This document shows, piece after piece, positions 56,262-64,000 of a stretch of 64,000 bases of DNA. The notes under the pieces are model-generated. The model was not told the origin of the DNA. It ran no database searches and saw only the letters and a program-made list of their open reading frames with translations. The position numbers and the translations under genes are program-made. Each line of letters opens with the position of its first letter. The first letter of the stretch is position 1. Source of the stretch: Cyanobacteria bacterium REEB417 (GTDB lineage Bacteria; Cyanobacteriota; Cyanobacteriia; PCC-6307; Cyanobiaceae); assembly GCA_018970945.1 (NCBI GenBank), contig JAGWVJ010000006.1:1-64000 (forward strand). Direction: 5' to 3'.

Positions 56262-57408
56262 GTTGCCCTGGCGCCGTTTCGGCAGCCTGCCGGCGGTCTC
56301 ACCCTTTTCGCTGGGCACCATGCGCGCCATCGACAGCGCCGCCCAGATGGAGAGTGTGCTGCGCGCAGCCGTGGCCGCCGGCCTCAACCACATCGAGACC
56401 GCCGCGGCCTATGGGCCTGCCGAGACCTTTCTCGGCCAGGGCCTGACCCGGCTAGAGCGCGAGGGGGTCGTTCCGGCAGGCGGTTGGTTGATCACGAGCA
56501 AGCTGTTGCCCGGGCCTGACCTGCCCACGGCCCAGGACCAGCTGCGGGCCATGCTCAGGCGACTGGGGGTGGCCCGTCTCGACGGGCTGGCGGTGCACGG
56601 CATCAACCGAAGCGAGCACCTCGACTGGGCTCTGGACGGCCCAGGTGCGGCCTTTCTGGCCTGGGCCACCGGCGAAGGCCTGGTGGGCCAGATCGGATTT
56701 AGCAGCCATGGCTGCACATCCCTGATCGAGCGGGCCCTAGCCAGCGGCCGCTTTGCCTTCTGCAGCCTGCACCTGCATTGGTTTGACCAGGAGCGGCTGC
56801 CGCTGGCCCGCGCTGCCCTGGCCCAGGGCATCGGTGTGATGGCGATCTCGCCGGCCGACAAGGGCGGCCGCCTCTTCGACCCGCCGGCCGCGCTGCTCGC
56901 CGACTGCGCCCCCTTCCATCCGCTTGAGCTGGCCTATCGCTTTTTGCTTGATCAGGGGATCTCGACCCTCACCCTGGGGGCGTCCCAGCCCAGCGATCTG
57001 GCCATGGCCAACGCCATCGCCGCTGCGACCAGCCCCCGGCAGCCCTGGCTCAGTCCTGCCCAGCACCAGGCCCTGGCTCGTCTGGAGGCGGCCGGCCGTG
57101 GGCGACTTGGTGACGAGCGCTGCGGCCAGTGCCGCGCCTGTCTGCCCTGCCCCAATGACGTGCCGATCCCGGCGCTGTTGCGGCTGCGCAACCTGGCGGT
57201 TGGCCATGGTCTGCAGGGGTTTGCCCAGGAGCGCTACAACCTGATCAACCGGGCCGGCCATTGGTGGGAAACGGTTGATGCCGAGGCCTGCGCGGCCTGT
57301 GGTGCCTGTCTGCCCCGTTGTCCGCATCAGTTGCCGATTCCCCAGCTGCTGGCCGACACCCACCGGCGCCTGGTTGCCCGCCCCGGGCGCCGTCTGTGGG
57401 ACGACTAG
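56254..57408 (+). CDS. aldo/keto reductase with C-terminal ferredoxin domain
   Basis: About 384 residues. An AKR barrel covers residues 1-270 (SLGTMRAIDSAAQM, NHIETAAAYGPAE with the active Tyr, DGLAVHGINRSE and GQIGFSSHG). The tail has two cysteine clusters: CGQCRACLPCPNDVPIP near residue 290 and CAACGACLPRCPHQLPIP near 350, each of a CxxCxxC...C type that could bind 4Fe-4S. Such fusions occur widely in bacteria; the substrate is unknown. The start is a GTG at 56254. Confidence 0.85.
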   Translation: MAELPWRRFGSLPAVSPFSLGTMRAIDSAAQMESVLRAAVAAGLNHIETAAAYGPAETFLGQGLTRLEREGVVPAGGWLITSKLLPGPDLPTAQDQLRAMLRRLGVARLDGLAVHGINRSEHLDWALDGPGAAFLAWATGEGLVGQIGFSSHGCTSLIERALASGRFAFCSLHLHWFDQERLPLARAALAQGIGVMAISPADKGGRLFDPPAALLADCAPFHPLELAYRFLLDQGISTLTLGASQPSDLAMANAIAAATSPRQPWLSPAQHQALARLEAAGRGRLGDERCGQCRACLPCPNDVPIPALLRLRNLAVGHGLQGFAQERYNLINRAGHWWETVDAEACAACGACLPRCPHQLPIPQLLADTHRRLVARPGRRLWDD

Positions 57409-57426
57409 GCCGCTGTCGGTCAGGCC

Positions 57427-58404
57427 TCAGGGGGCAGCCGCATCCCAGAGGGTCTGCCAGGCGAGCCGCTGGGCTGCGGGCAGGGGCGGCTGACTCCAGC
57501 AGCGTTGCAGCACGGCTTCAGGCGGCAGCAGCAGCGTTGCCAGGGACCCCGGCAGCGTCCGCAGGGCCTGCTGCAGTTCGTCCGCGGGCAGGGGCGGCAC
57601 CCAGCCCGCGGCCAGCAGCCGGGGCAGCAGGGGCGGCTGCAGCACCCGGGCCAGCCAGGTCAGCGGCACCGGGGCGGTCGCCCGGGCGGGCCTCAGCATC
57701 ACCTGCCAGCTCAGGGGCGCACCCGTGGCGGGAAGCACCACCTGGAGGCGGGGGTCCTGGCGCAACAGCGGGATCAGCCGTTGCTGCGGCAACACGGCAG
57801 CGCTGGCCCTGCCCAGCAGCAGCAGGTTGAGGCCATCGGCCTCGTCGTAGGCCAGGGCCGCCTGGCGCAGCCGCCGCAGCCGATCAGCATCGGCCCCCAT
57901 CAGCTCGATGCTGATGCGGGGGCTCGAGGGCAGCACCAGGCGCCCTTTCAGGCTCGGATCCAGCAGCACATCCCAGCTCCGGCGGGCCCGATCGAGCAGG
58001 TCCGGGCGGTTGCGCAAGGCCAGAACCCAGGGGCTGAACGCCCAGGGAAAGGCCAGTGCCTGGCTCTGGGGCGGGCCGTAAAGGCGGCTGACCGGCCCGG
58101 CAGCCGCGGCCAGACGGGCCAGCAAGGCCGGGGCACCCAGCGGCTGCAGCGCCGCTGGAGGGAGGCTCGAGGCCCAGCCGTCACTGAGTTGCAGCAGGTC
58201 GGCATCACGGGCGGCCGCCACGATCTGCTGACTGCGCTCGACGTCCTGCAGGCTCCAGGGGCTGGGCAGGCTGGCCAGCCAGGCCTTGGGCAACGCCCCC
58301 TTGCAGGCCAGGAGCCTTGGGCCGGCGCCGCGTGCGCAACCACCCAGCAGCGCCAGTGGCAGCAGGGCCGCACCCTGGCCCAGCAACTGGCGGCGGCTGA
58401 GCAC
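57427..58404 (-). CDS. ABC transporter substrate-binding protein, Tat-lipoprotein-like
   Basis: About 325 residues. It starts LSRRQLLGQGAALLPLALLG followed by GC, combining a twin-arginine start with a lipobox (LGGC), so it may be exported folded by Tat and lipidated by Lgt. The body resembles PotD/family 1 binding proteins (RRSWDVLLDPSLKGRLVLPS is characteristic). Substrate unknown. A GTG at 58404 or TTG at 58413 starts it. No permease or ATPase is nearby, so it is an orphan. Confidence 0.78.
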   Translation of the reverse strand: MLSRRQLLGQGAALLPLALLGGCARGAGPRLLACKGALPKAWLASLPSPWSLQDVERSQQIVAAARDADLLQLSDGWASSLPPAALQPLGAPALLARLAAAAGPVSRLYGPPQSQALAFPWAFSPWVLALRNRPDLLDRARRSWDVLLDPSLKGRLVLPSSPRISIELMGADADRLRRLRQAALAYDEADGLNLLLLGRASAAVLPQQRLIPLLRQDPRLQVVLPATGAPLSWQVMLRPARATAPVPLTWLARVLQPPLLPRLLAAGWVPPLPADELQQALRTLPGSLATLLLPPEAVLQRCWSQPPLPAAQRLAWQTLWDAAAP

Positions 58405-58444
58405 GGCGGCCAAGGCAAAGGTTGACCCTAGGGTGTCTGAGCGC

Positions 58445-59545
58445 TCAGGCCAGCAGGCTGCAGGCCTCATCGCAGGCCTCGGCCAGGGCCAGGGCCGGGC
58501 GGCCGCTGAGCTCCCAGAGCACCGCCACGCCGCCGGCACCCACCCCTTCCTTGACGTAGCCGCATTCGTAGTCGCGCAGCGCGCGGTGCTGACATCGGTC
58601 AAATCGCAGCCCGGTGACCGCCAGTCGGGCACGCACCCCAAGCAGCGCACCGATGCGCACGAGCAGCAGCGACAGATCGCTGCCGGGCTCCCTGGCCACC
58701 CAGGCGGTGGTGGCCACAAGAGCCGCCGCCGCGATGGCGCTGCGCCGCTCCGCAGGTGCCAGGGCCAGGGTCAGGGCCAGCACCGCCGCCATCTGGCTGC
58801 CACCGGCCAGCAGCACCGGTGCACCCCGTCCGGCCAGCTCGAGCACCAGGCCGGCCGCCAACGCCTGCATCGGATCGCCCACGGCCGCCAGCACCCTGAT
58901 GGGGTCCCGGTGCGCCTCCTCCCCCGGATCGGGTGTCGGCCCCAGGCCGGCTGCCGCCAGGCCGCGGTTGACCAGGGTGGCCTTGAGTCCATGGACCGGC
59001 TGCCGCAGGCTGCCGCTCACCAGCCCGGTGGCGGCGATCCCCAGGCCCTCCAGCACGCCCAGGGCCGTGGTGGTTCCACCCGGGACGCATTCGGCCAGCA
59101 GCAGGGGGTCACCGGCGGGCCAGCTGCGGCCCCAGCGACGTCCCCGCTCCACGAGAGCACGAACCCGTGCCATCGGCATGGCGGCACCCGTGCTCACACA
59201 GGCGGCCGTCCCACCGGCTTCGGGGGCAGGCAGGCGTACGTGGGGTACCCGGGGTGCCACAGGGCAACCCAGGTCGACCACCAGGGTGCGCGGCAGCAGG
59301 CCCAGTTCCCGCAGCCCCACATGGCTGATCAGGGCAGGGCTGACGCCAGCAGGCAGGGGCGGTAAGGCCTGGGACCGCGGCGCCTGGGGCCCCAGCAGCA
59401 GCAGTTCGGCATCGGCGGCCGCGGTCTGGCGCCGGGAGGCGGCCGTGGCACCGGCCGCCGAGATGCCGTGCACCTCGGCCGTGGCCGTGGCCGCCAGCAG
59501 CAGCAGGGGGCGGACCTGCTGCCAGCGCCCGGCCAGCTCGGTCAC
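58445..59545 (-). CDS. CobT-like protein (TIGR00303 family)
   Basis: About 366 residues related to nicotinate-nucleotide:dimethylbenzimidazole phosphoribosyltransferase. Features include LLAECVPGGTTTALGVLEGL, GPTPDPGEEAHRDPIRVLAAVGDPM-type content (in part: DPIRVLAAVGDPMQALAAGL), PVLLAGGSQMAAVLALTLAL and a C-terminal GVGAGGVAVLWEL. CobT activates the lower base of cobamides. Picocyanobacteria are reported to make pseudocobalamin (adenine base), so this divergent group may use a different base or have another job. The start is a GTG at 59545 overlapping the DUF2232 gene. Confidence 0.8.
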   Translation of the reverse strand: MTELAGRWQQVRPLLLLAATATAEVHGISAAGATAASRRQTAAADAELLLLGPQAPRSQALPPLPAGVSPALISHVGLRELGLLPRTLVVDLGCPVAPRVPHVRLPAPEAGGTAACVSTGAAMPMARVRALVERGRRWGRSWPAGDPLLLAECVPGGTTTALGVLEGLGIAATGLVSGSLRQPVHGLKATLVNRGLAAAGLGPTPDPGEEAHRDPIRVLAAVGDPMQALAAGLVLELAGRGAPVLLAGGSQMAAVLALTLALAPAERRSAIAAAALVATTAWVAREPGSDLSLLLVRIGALLGVRARLAVTGLRFDRCQHRALRDYECGYVKEGVGAGGVAVLWELSGRPALALAEACDEACSLLA

Positions 59546-60189
59546 AGGGGGTCGAGGGCCACCAGCGCCCGCAGCGCCGCCGGCGGTTCGCTGATCGGGC
59601 TGCGTAGTCGCGGAAAGATCCAGTAGGCCACGGCGTGCAGCGCCAGCACCACGATGGCGTTCTGCAGCCATACCAGCAGCACGGCGGCCAGCTGCACCTG
59701 GGGAAGTTCGATGCCGCTGGCGAGTCCGACCAGACCCAGCACCCGCTCGAGCAGCCCTGCTGCGGCAGCGGTGATCACCACCCAGAGGTTTTCGCCCACC
59801 AGCACCGAGAGCACCGCCACCCGCACAAGAAAGCCCGCAGCGCCGATCACGCTGCCGACACCCCAGCTCCACCACCAGCTGATGCGCCGCTGCCAGCACC
59901 AGCCCAGCCAGAGGGCCAGGGCCCCATAGGGAAACACCACCAGCGGTCCGCGGATGGGGCCCATCAGGGCCAGCAGCAGCAGGCCGGTCACCGCCAGACC
60001 CTCGAGGGCCTGGCGCCCGCCGTGGCGCAGCTGCAACAGGGCCAGGGGCAGGGGCAGCGCCAGCCGAAACAGGGGACTGCCCACCGGCAGGTAATACAGG
60101 GCGATCCACAGCAGAGCCGTGGCCGCGGCCAGATAGGCCGTTTCGGTCAGCTGGCGCGCCTGGCGCTGGCTCAGGGGCTGGGGGGCCAT
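59542..60189 (-). CDS. DUF2232 membrane protein
   Basis: About 215 residues and six or so helices. It matches the cyanobacterial DUF2232 pattern: LFRLALPLPLALLQLRHGGR followed by ALEGLAVTGLLLLALMGPIRG. The Trp-rich loop GWCWQRRISWWWSWGVG is notable. DUF2232 resembles small-molecule/vitamin uptake (ECF-like) membrane proteins; with the CobT-like gene overlapping it by 4 bases, a cobamide-related role is possible but unproven. The ATG at 60189 is clear. Confidence 0.75.
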   Translation of the reverse strand: MAPQPLSQRQARQLTETAYLAAATALLWIALYYLPVGSPLFRLALPLPLALLQLRHGGRQALEGLAVTGLLLLALMGPIRGPLVVFPYGALALWLGWCWQRRISWWWSWGVGSVIGAAGFLVRVAVLSVLVGENLWVVITAAAAGLLERVLGLVGLASGIELPQVQLAAVLLVWLQNAIVVLALHAVAYWIFPRLRSPISEPPAALRALVALDPL

Positions 60190-60193
60190 CGCG

Positions 60194-60667
60194 TCAGCGG
60201 CTGCGCGGTGCTGGAGCCGGTACCGGCAGCGGCGCCGCTGCAGGGGCGCCGCTGCCGGCGGCTCCGGGTGTGATGCGCTCGATCATTTCGACTTCAAACG
60301 GAACCCCCGCGGCCCGCAGGGCCTGGGTGACCACTTCGGCCGGCGCCGCAGGGTCTCCGCTCGGCAGCCGGATGGTGATCCGGTAGGGCGCCGGTGCCAT
60401 GGTGCGGCTGGGGGCTGCTGCCGGACGCGCAGCCTCGACTCGAGCCCCCACAGGGCTTGGGGGCTGTGCGGCCGTCGGCTTGGCCCGGCTGGCCGCTGCT
60501 GCCGGCGTGCCGGGTTGGCGTGCGGGCTGGTCTGCAGGCTGGTCTTCAATCTGGGGTGCGCTCGAAAAGCTGCTGGCTAGCCGGTCCCCCAGGGGAGTGC
60601 CGCTGCAGCCTCCCAGCAGCAGGACCGCAAGCGCCGCCGCCGCACGGGTTGGGTGCCGGCGAATCAT
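60194..60667 (-). CDS. lipoprotein, unknown
   Basis: About 157 residues. A short signal with lipobox LLGGC (Cys near 21) precedes a long Ala/Pro/Gln-rich disordered stretch. A small folded-looking domain follows ([19 protein letters not shown], then [17 protein letters not shown]), and the end is Pro/Ala-rich. The domain recalls short alpha/beta modules, but I do not recognise a family. The start overlaps the topA stop by 4 bases; the DUF2232 gene follows 4 bp after. Confidence 0.65.
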   Translation of the reverse strand: MIRRHPTRAAAALAVLLLGGCSGTPLGDRLASSFSSAPQIEDQPADQPARQPGTPAAAASRAKPTAAQPPSPVGARVEAARPAAAPSRTMAPAPYRITIRLPSGDPAAPAEVVTQALRAAGVPFEVEMIERITPGAAGSGAPAAAPLPVPAPAPRSR

Positions 60668-63393
60668 GGGCTGTCGGCGGCGCGGACGATCCGCACCGCA
60701 CTTGCCCTGAGGCGGCCGCTCTTGGTGGTGGCGGGTGGCTTCTTGGCGGCGGGCTTGGCCGGGGCTTTGCTGCCGGCGGCCTTGCGGGTGGTGCCGCCGG
60801 CCGCCTTGGCACGGCCTTTGCCCTTGCCGGTGGCGGCCTTGGCGGCCAGCAGTTCGACGGCCTGCTCCAGGTTGATGGTCTCGGCGGTGGTGCCCTCAGG
60901 CAGCGAAGCGTTGACCTTGCCCTGTTTGACGTAGAGGCCATAGGGGCCATCGAACAGCTGGACCGCCTCGTCGGCCCCCTCAGGGATGCCGAGGTCCTTG
61001 AGGGCGGTGCGCCCACCGCGACCTTTCTTGGGCATCGCCAGCAGCTCGAGGGCGCGGCTCAGGCCGATGGCCAGCACGTCGTCTTCGGCCTTGAGCGAGC
61101 GGTAGTCCTTTTCGCCCTTGCCCTTGTCGTGCACCACATAGGGGCCGAACCGGCCCAGGCCCGCCTGCACCCTGCCGCCATCGGGGTGTTCGCCCAGCTG
61201 CCGTGGCAGCCGCAACAGCCCCAGGGCGTCCTCGAGGCTCAGCTCCTCGGGCTTGGCGCCCTTGGGCAGCGAGGCGCGCTTGGGCTTGGGGTTCTCGTCG
61301 CTGACCTGACCCTTTTGCACGTAGGGACCGTACTGGCCGAACAGCAGGTAGACCTGCTCGCCGGTTTCGGGGTCTTCGCCGAGCGACTCGGGTCCGTCAA
61401 CCTTTTGCCTGAGGATCAGCTCAGCGCGCTCAGCATCGAGATCGGCCGGGGTGATCTCGGTGGGCAGGTTGGCCTTGAGCAGTTCCTCGGTGCCATCGTC
61501 GGCCACCCGCTTGGTCTCGAGGTAGGCGCCGAAGCGGCCGATGCGCACGACACAGGGCAGGCCCTCGAGCTCGACCGTGCGCGAGGCGCCTGGGTCGATG
61601 TCGCCCTCGCGCTGGGCCACCTGGGTCTCGAGACCTTGTTCGCCTTTGTAGAAGCCCTCCAGGTAGGGCAGCCACTGCACCTGCCCATGGGAGATCTCGT
61701 CGAGGCTGTTCTCCATCCGGGCGGTAAAGCTGGTGTCCACCAGATCTGGAAAGTGCTCCTCGAGCAGGGCCGTGACGGCAAACGCCGTGAAGCTGGGGGT
61801 GAGGCTGTTGTTCTGCAGGGTGGCGTAGCCCCGGTCCACAATCGTGCCGATGATCGAGGCGTAGGTCGAGGGCCGACCGATACCTTCTTTCTCGAGCATC
61901 TTGACCAGGGCCGCCTCGCTGTATCGGGCGGGTGGCTGGGTCTGGTGGCCCAGGGCCTCGACGCCCTTGCAGGCCGGGCTGTCGCCGGCCTTGAGGCCGG
62001 GTAGCAGCACCTCCTGACCCTCCAGGGCCGCATCGGGATCGTCGCTGCCCTCCACGTAGGCCCGAAAGAAGCCCGCGAAATCGATGCGCTTGCCGCTGGC
62101 CCGGAAGCTGGCGGTGCCCAGGGCGCCGCCGGCGACCTCGAGATCGACGCTCAGCATCGTGAGGCGGGCATCGGCCATCTGGCTGGCCACGGTGCGCTTC
62201 CAGATCAGCTCGTAGAGGGCCAGATCGCGGCCGTCCAGGCCGGTGCCCGCAGGGTCGCGAAAGCTCTCGCCGGCGGGCCTGATCGCTTCATGGGCCTCCT
62301 GGGCGTTGCGGGCCTTGGTCGAGAACTGGCGGGGGGCCGGGCTCAGGTAATCCTGGCCGTACTTGGCCTCCACGCAGCTGCGGGCGGCACCGATCGCCTG
62401 CTCGCTCAGGTGCACCGAGTCGGTGCGCATGTAGGTGATGAAGCCGCGTTCGTAGAGCCCCTGAGCTGTGCGCATGGTTTCGCGCGCCGAGAGGCGCAAC
62501 TTGCGGTTGGCCTCCTGCTGCAGGGTGCTGGTGGTGAACGGTGCGACCGGCTTGCGCACCGTTGGTTTCTCCTCGACCGTCGCCACCCGCCAGGGGGCCG
62601 TTTCAACAGCCTGTTGCAGGGCCCTGGCCTCAGCCTCGGCCAGCAGCCGCACTTTGCTGCCGGCCTTGAGGGCGCCGGTGCTCTCGTCAAAGTCGCTGCC
62701 GCCGGCGATCCGCTCGCCGGCCAGGTGGCTGAGCTTGGCCTCAAAGCCGCCACCCGCCTGCTCGAGCCTGGCCTTCAGGTCCCAGTAGCTGCCGCTGCGG
62801 AAGGCCCGGCGCGCCCGCTCACGCTGCACGAGCAGGCGCACCGCCACCGACTGCACGCGGCCGGCGCTCAGACCCCATGCCACCTTCTTCCACAGCAGGG
62901 GCGAGAGGGTGTAGCCCACCAGGCGGTCAAGGATGCGCCGGGTCTCCTGGGCGTGCACGAGTTCCATATCGAGCTCGCGGGTCTGTTCGAGAGCCCGGCT
63001 GATGGCTTCTTTGGTGATCTCGTGGAACACCATGCGCTTGGCCGGCACCTTGGGGGCAAGCAACTGCAGCAGGTGCCAGCTGATCGATTCGCCTTCGCGG
63101 TCCTCGTCGGTGGCGAGCAGCAGCCGGTCGGCACCCTTGAGGGCGTCCTTGAGCTCCTTGACCACCTTTTTCTTGTCCTTCGGAACCACGTAGAGGGGTT
63201 CGAAGCCGTTGGTGGTGTTGACGCCCAGGTTGGCCCATTTCTCCCCTTTGAACGCCGCTGGAATCTCACTGGCGTTGTTGGGCAGATCGCGCACATGCCC
63301 CATCGAGGCCTCCACCCGGAAGTCCTTGGGCAGAAAGCCGCGGATGGTGCGCGCCTTGGTGGGGCTTTCGACGATGACGAGGGTATGACCCAC
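60664..63393 (-). CDS. topA: DNA topoisomerase I
   Basis: About 909 residues of a type IA topoisomerase. The TOPRIM domain has [19 protein letters not shown] and the acidic [19 protein letters not shown] near residue 95. The active tyrosine is in [15 protein letters not shown] near 312. A cysteine-poor, Lys/Ala-rich C-terminus contains several FGPYV-type repeats ([35 protein letters not shown] and [12 protein letters not shown]), the TopA C-terminal repeat domain. It relaxes negative supercoils. The GTG at 63393 fits. It is divergent from ndhB across 110 bp. Confidence 0.96.
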   Translation of the reverse strand: MGHTLVIVESPTKARTIRGFLPKDFRVEASMGHVRDLPNNASEIPAAFKGEKWANLGVNTTNGFEPLYVVPKDKKKVVKELKDALKGADRLLLATDEDREGESISWHLLQLLAPKVPAKRMVFHEITKEAISRALEQTRELDMELVHAQETRRILDRLVGYTLSPLLWKKVAWGLSAGRVQSVAVRLLVQRERARRAFRSGSYWDLKARLEQAGGGFEAKLSHLAGERIAGGSDFDESTGALKAGSKVRLLAEAEARALQQAVETAPWRVATVEEKPTVRKPVAPFTTSTLQQEANRKLRLSARETMRTAQGLYERGFITYMRTDSVHLSEQAIGAARSCVEAKYGQDYLSPAPRQFSTKARNAQEAHEAIRPAGESFRDPAGTGLDGRDLALYELIWKRTVASQMADARLTMLSVDLEVAGGALGTASFRASGKRIDFAGFFRAYVEGSDDPDAALEGQEVLLPGLKAGDSPACKGVEALGHQTQPPARYSEAALVKMLEKEGIGRPSTYASIIGTIVDRGYATLQNNSLTPSFTAFAVTALLEEHFPDLVDTSFTARMENSLDEISHGQVQWLPYLEGFYKGEQGLETQVAQREGDIDPGASRTVELEGLPCVVRIGRFGAYLETKRVADDGTEELLKANLPTEITPADLDAERAELILRQKVDGPESLGEDPETGEQVYLLFGQYGPYVQKGQVSDENPKPKRASLPKGAKPEELSLEDALGLLRLPRQLGEHPDGGRVQAGLGRFGPYVVHDKGKGEKDYRSLKAEDDVLAIGLSRALELLAMPKKGRGGRTALKDLGIPEGADEAVQLFDGPYGLYVKQGKVNASLPEGTTAETINLEQAVELLAAKAATGKGKGRAKAAGGTTRKAAGSKAPAKPAAKKPPATTKSGRLRASAVRIVRAADSP

Positions 63394-63503
63394 AGCTGAG
63401 GCGGTGAACCGCTTCCCTCTTTATCGCATCGGCGCGCCCTGTGCGCGAGCCCCGGCCCCGATGACTGAAGTGCCTGGCAGCGCAGCTACAGTCGCAGCGA
63501 GCA

Positions 63504-64000
63504 ATGCTGGCAACTCTTCCGGTGAATTTCAGCACCTTGTCGCTGCAGCTCCATGCGGATGCCATCGCACCCGAAGCGGCTGTGCTGGTGGCGCTGCTGC
63601 TGAGCCTGCTGGTTGATCTGGCCGGCGAACAGGCCGCGGCCCGCTGGGTGCCGCCGATCTGCTACGGCGGCCTGGGTGGTGCCTTGGTGCTGCTTGCCCT
63701 GCAATGGAACAACCCTGCAGAACCCGCCTTTCTCGGGTCGTTCCTGGCCGACAACCTGGCCATCGCCTTCCGGGCGGTTGTGGCGGCATCGACCCTGATC
63801 TCGCTGATGCTGAGCTGGCGCTATGTGGAGCGCAGCGGCACACCGATCGGCGAATACGCGTCGATTCTTCTGGCAGCCACTCTGGGCGCCATGCTCCTGT
63901 GCGGCTCCACCGACCTGGTCAGCATCTTCGTGTCGCTGGAAACCCTCTCGGTTTCCAGCTATCTGCTTGCGGGCTACATGAAGCGCGATGCCCGAAGCTC
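63504..64000 (+). CDS. ndhB: NDH-1 subunit NdhB, N-terminal part
   Basis: The first 165 codons; the gene runs off the right edge. Membrane helices begin near residue 22. Diagnostic NdhB content includes [20 protein letters not shown] near residue 72, [19 protein letters not shown] near 100 and [20 protein letters not shown] near 145. NdhB is a proton-pumping membrane-arm subunit of the thylakoid NDH-1 complexes for cyclic electron flow, respiration and CO2 uptake. The ATG at 63504 is chosen from its position about 15 codons before the first conserved helix. Confidence 0.93.
   Translation, partial: MLATLPVNFSTLSLQLHADAIAPEAAVLVALLLSLLVDLAGEQAAARWVPPICYGGLGGALVLLALQWNNPAEPAFLGSFLADNLAIAFRAVVAASTLISLMLSWRYVERSGTPIGEYASILLAATLGAMLLCGSTDLVSIFVSLETLSVSSYLLAGYMKRDARS

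Noticed and set aside
60394-63399. Two long plus-strand frames opposite topA
   Set aside because: Shadows of a strongly conserved gene; Leu/Gly/Ala-rich low-information translations and no start-site logic.

Overview
This window reads as chromosome of a high-GC, oxygenic picocyanobacterium of the Cyanobium / Synechococcus type. The basis is gene content: photosystem I psaF-psaJ, cytochrome b6f petC-petA and petG, cytochrome cM, Mg-chelatase chlI, a high-light-inducible protein, ndhB, CAAD, DUF1400, DUF3067, DUF3370 and DUF2232 proteins, a cyAbrB regulator, a second-type GroEL, and the small RNA Yfr1 between guaB3 and trxA. There are no transposases, phage genes, CRISPR arrays or rRNA. This is core genome, with about 72 protein genes packed on both strands, many with 1-11 bp start/stop overlaps.

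Layout. 1-3.1 kb: start of gyrA (minus), a DUF39 homocysteine-biosynthesis-type protein, a CAAD membrane protein and guaB3. 3.1-6.2 kb: Yfr1, trxA, hisH, rsmD, petG (minus, lying entirely inside the rsmD 3' end), cytM and a SpoU/TrmJ-type RNA methyltransferase. 6.2-12.1 kb: a class A beta-lactamase-fold hydrolase, a DUF3370 protein, chlI, ruvC, fau, two little-known small proteins and sufE. 12.2-19.2 kb: hom, a peptide-type binding protein with one permease, a DUF1400 hydrolase, an MFS transporter and a small acidic protein. 19.3-26.2 kb: ychF, a HlyD-type adaptor, wecB, a PilT ATPase, an HLIP, tsaD and psaFJ. 26.2-35.2 kb: gmk, an RqcH-like NFACT protein, tatC, DUF3067, petCA, lgt, cobM, a decayed secreted-protein gene, mqo and tRNA-Val(CAC). 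35.3-45.3 kb: a RodZ-like protein, ppx, ubiA, an S66 peptidase, ispD, a family-9 glycosyltransferase, a K+ channel, fabG, a small membrane protein and groEL2. 45.4-53.8 kb: a minus-strand run ctaA-ctaB-ABC ATPase-ABC permease-unknown-nanE, divergent from ctaC-ctaD-ctaE (an A2-type terminal oxidase). 53.9-64 kb: cyAbrB, hdeD, ribE, a DUF151 nuclease-type protein, a ferredoxin-tailed aldo/keto reductase, a Tat-lipoprotein-like binding protein, a CobT-like protein, a DUF2232 membrane protein, a lipoprotein, topA and the start of ndhB.

How the genes work together. Several products serve thylakoid electron flow and its pigments (PetA/C/G, CytM, PsaF/J, ChlI, HLIP, NdhB, UbiA, the oxidase and its heme A pathway). 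TatC and Lgt serve export and lipidation of the binding proteins and lipoproteins seen here; the Rieske protein may also use TatC. Others are housekeeping enzymes for nucleotides, amino acids, isoprenoids, cobamide, flavin, tRNA and DNA topology.

I found no large new multi-gene system. The most unusual signals are small: petG nested antisense in rsmD, a triplicated 20-bp unit across the ruvC/fau junction, a 14-bp direct repeat in the wecB/pilT divergent region, an 18-bp coding repeat in the HLIP, a terminator hairpin whose loop carries the nanE stop codon, and a multiply frameshifted secreted gene. Product names come from motif and sequence recognition by eye; no database search was run.
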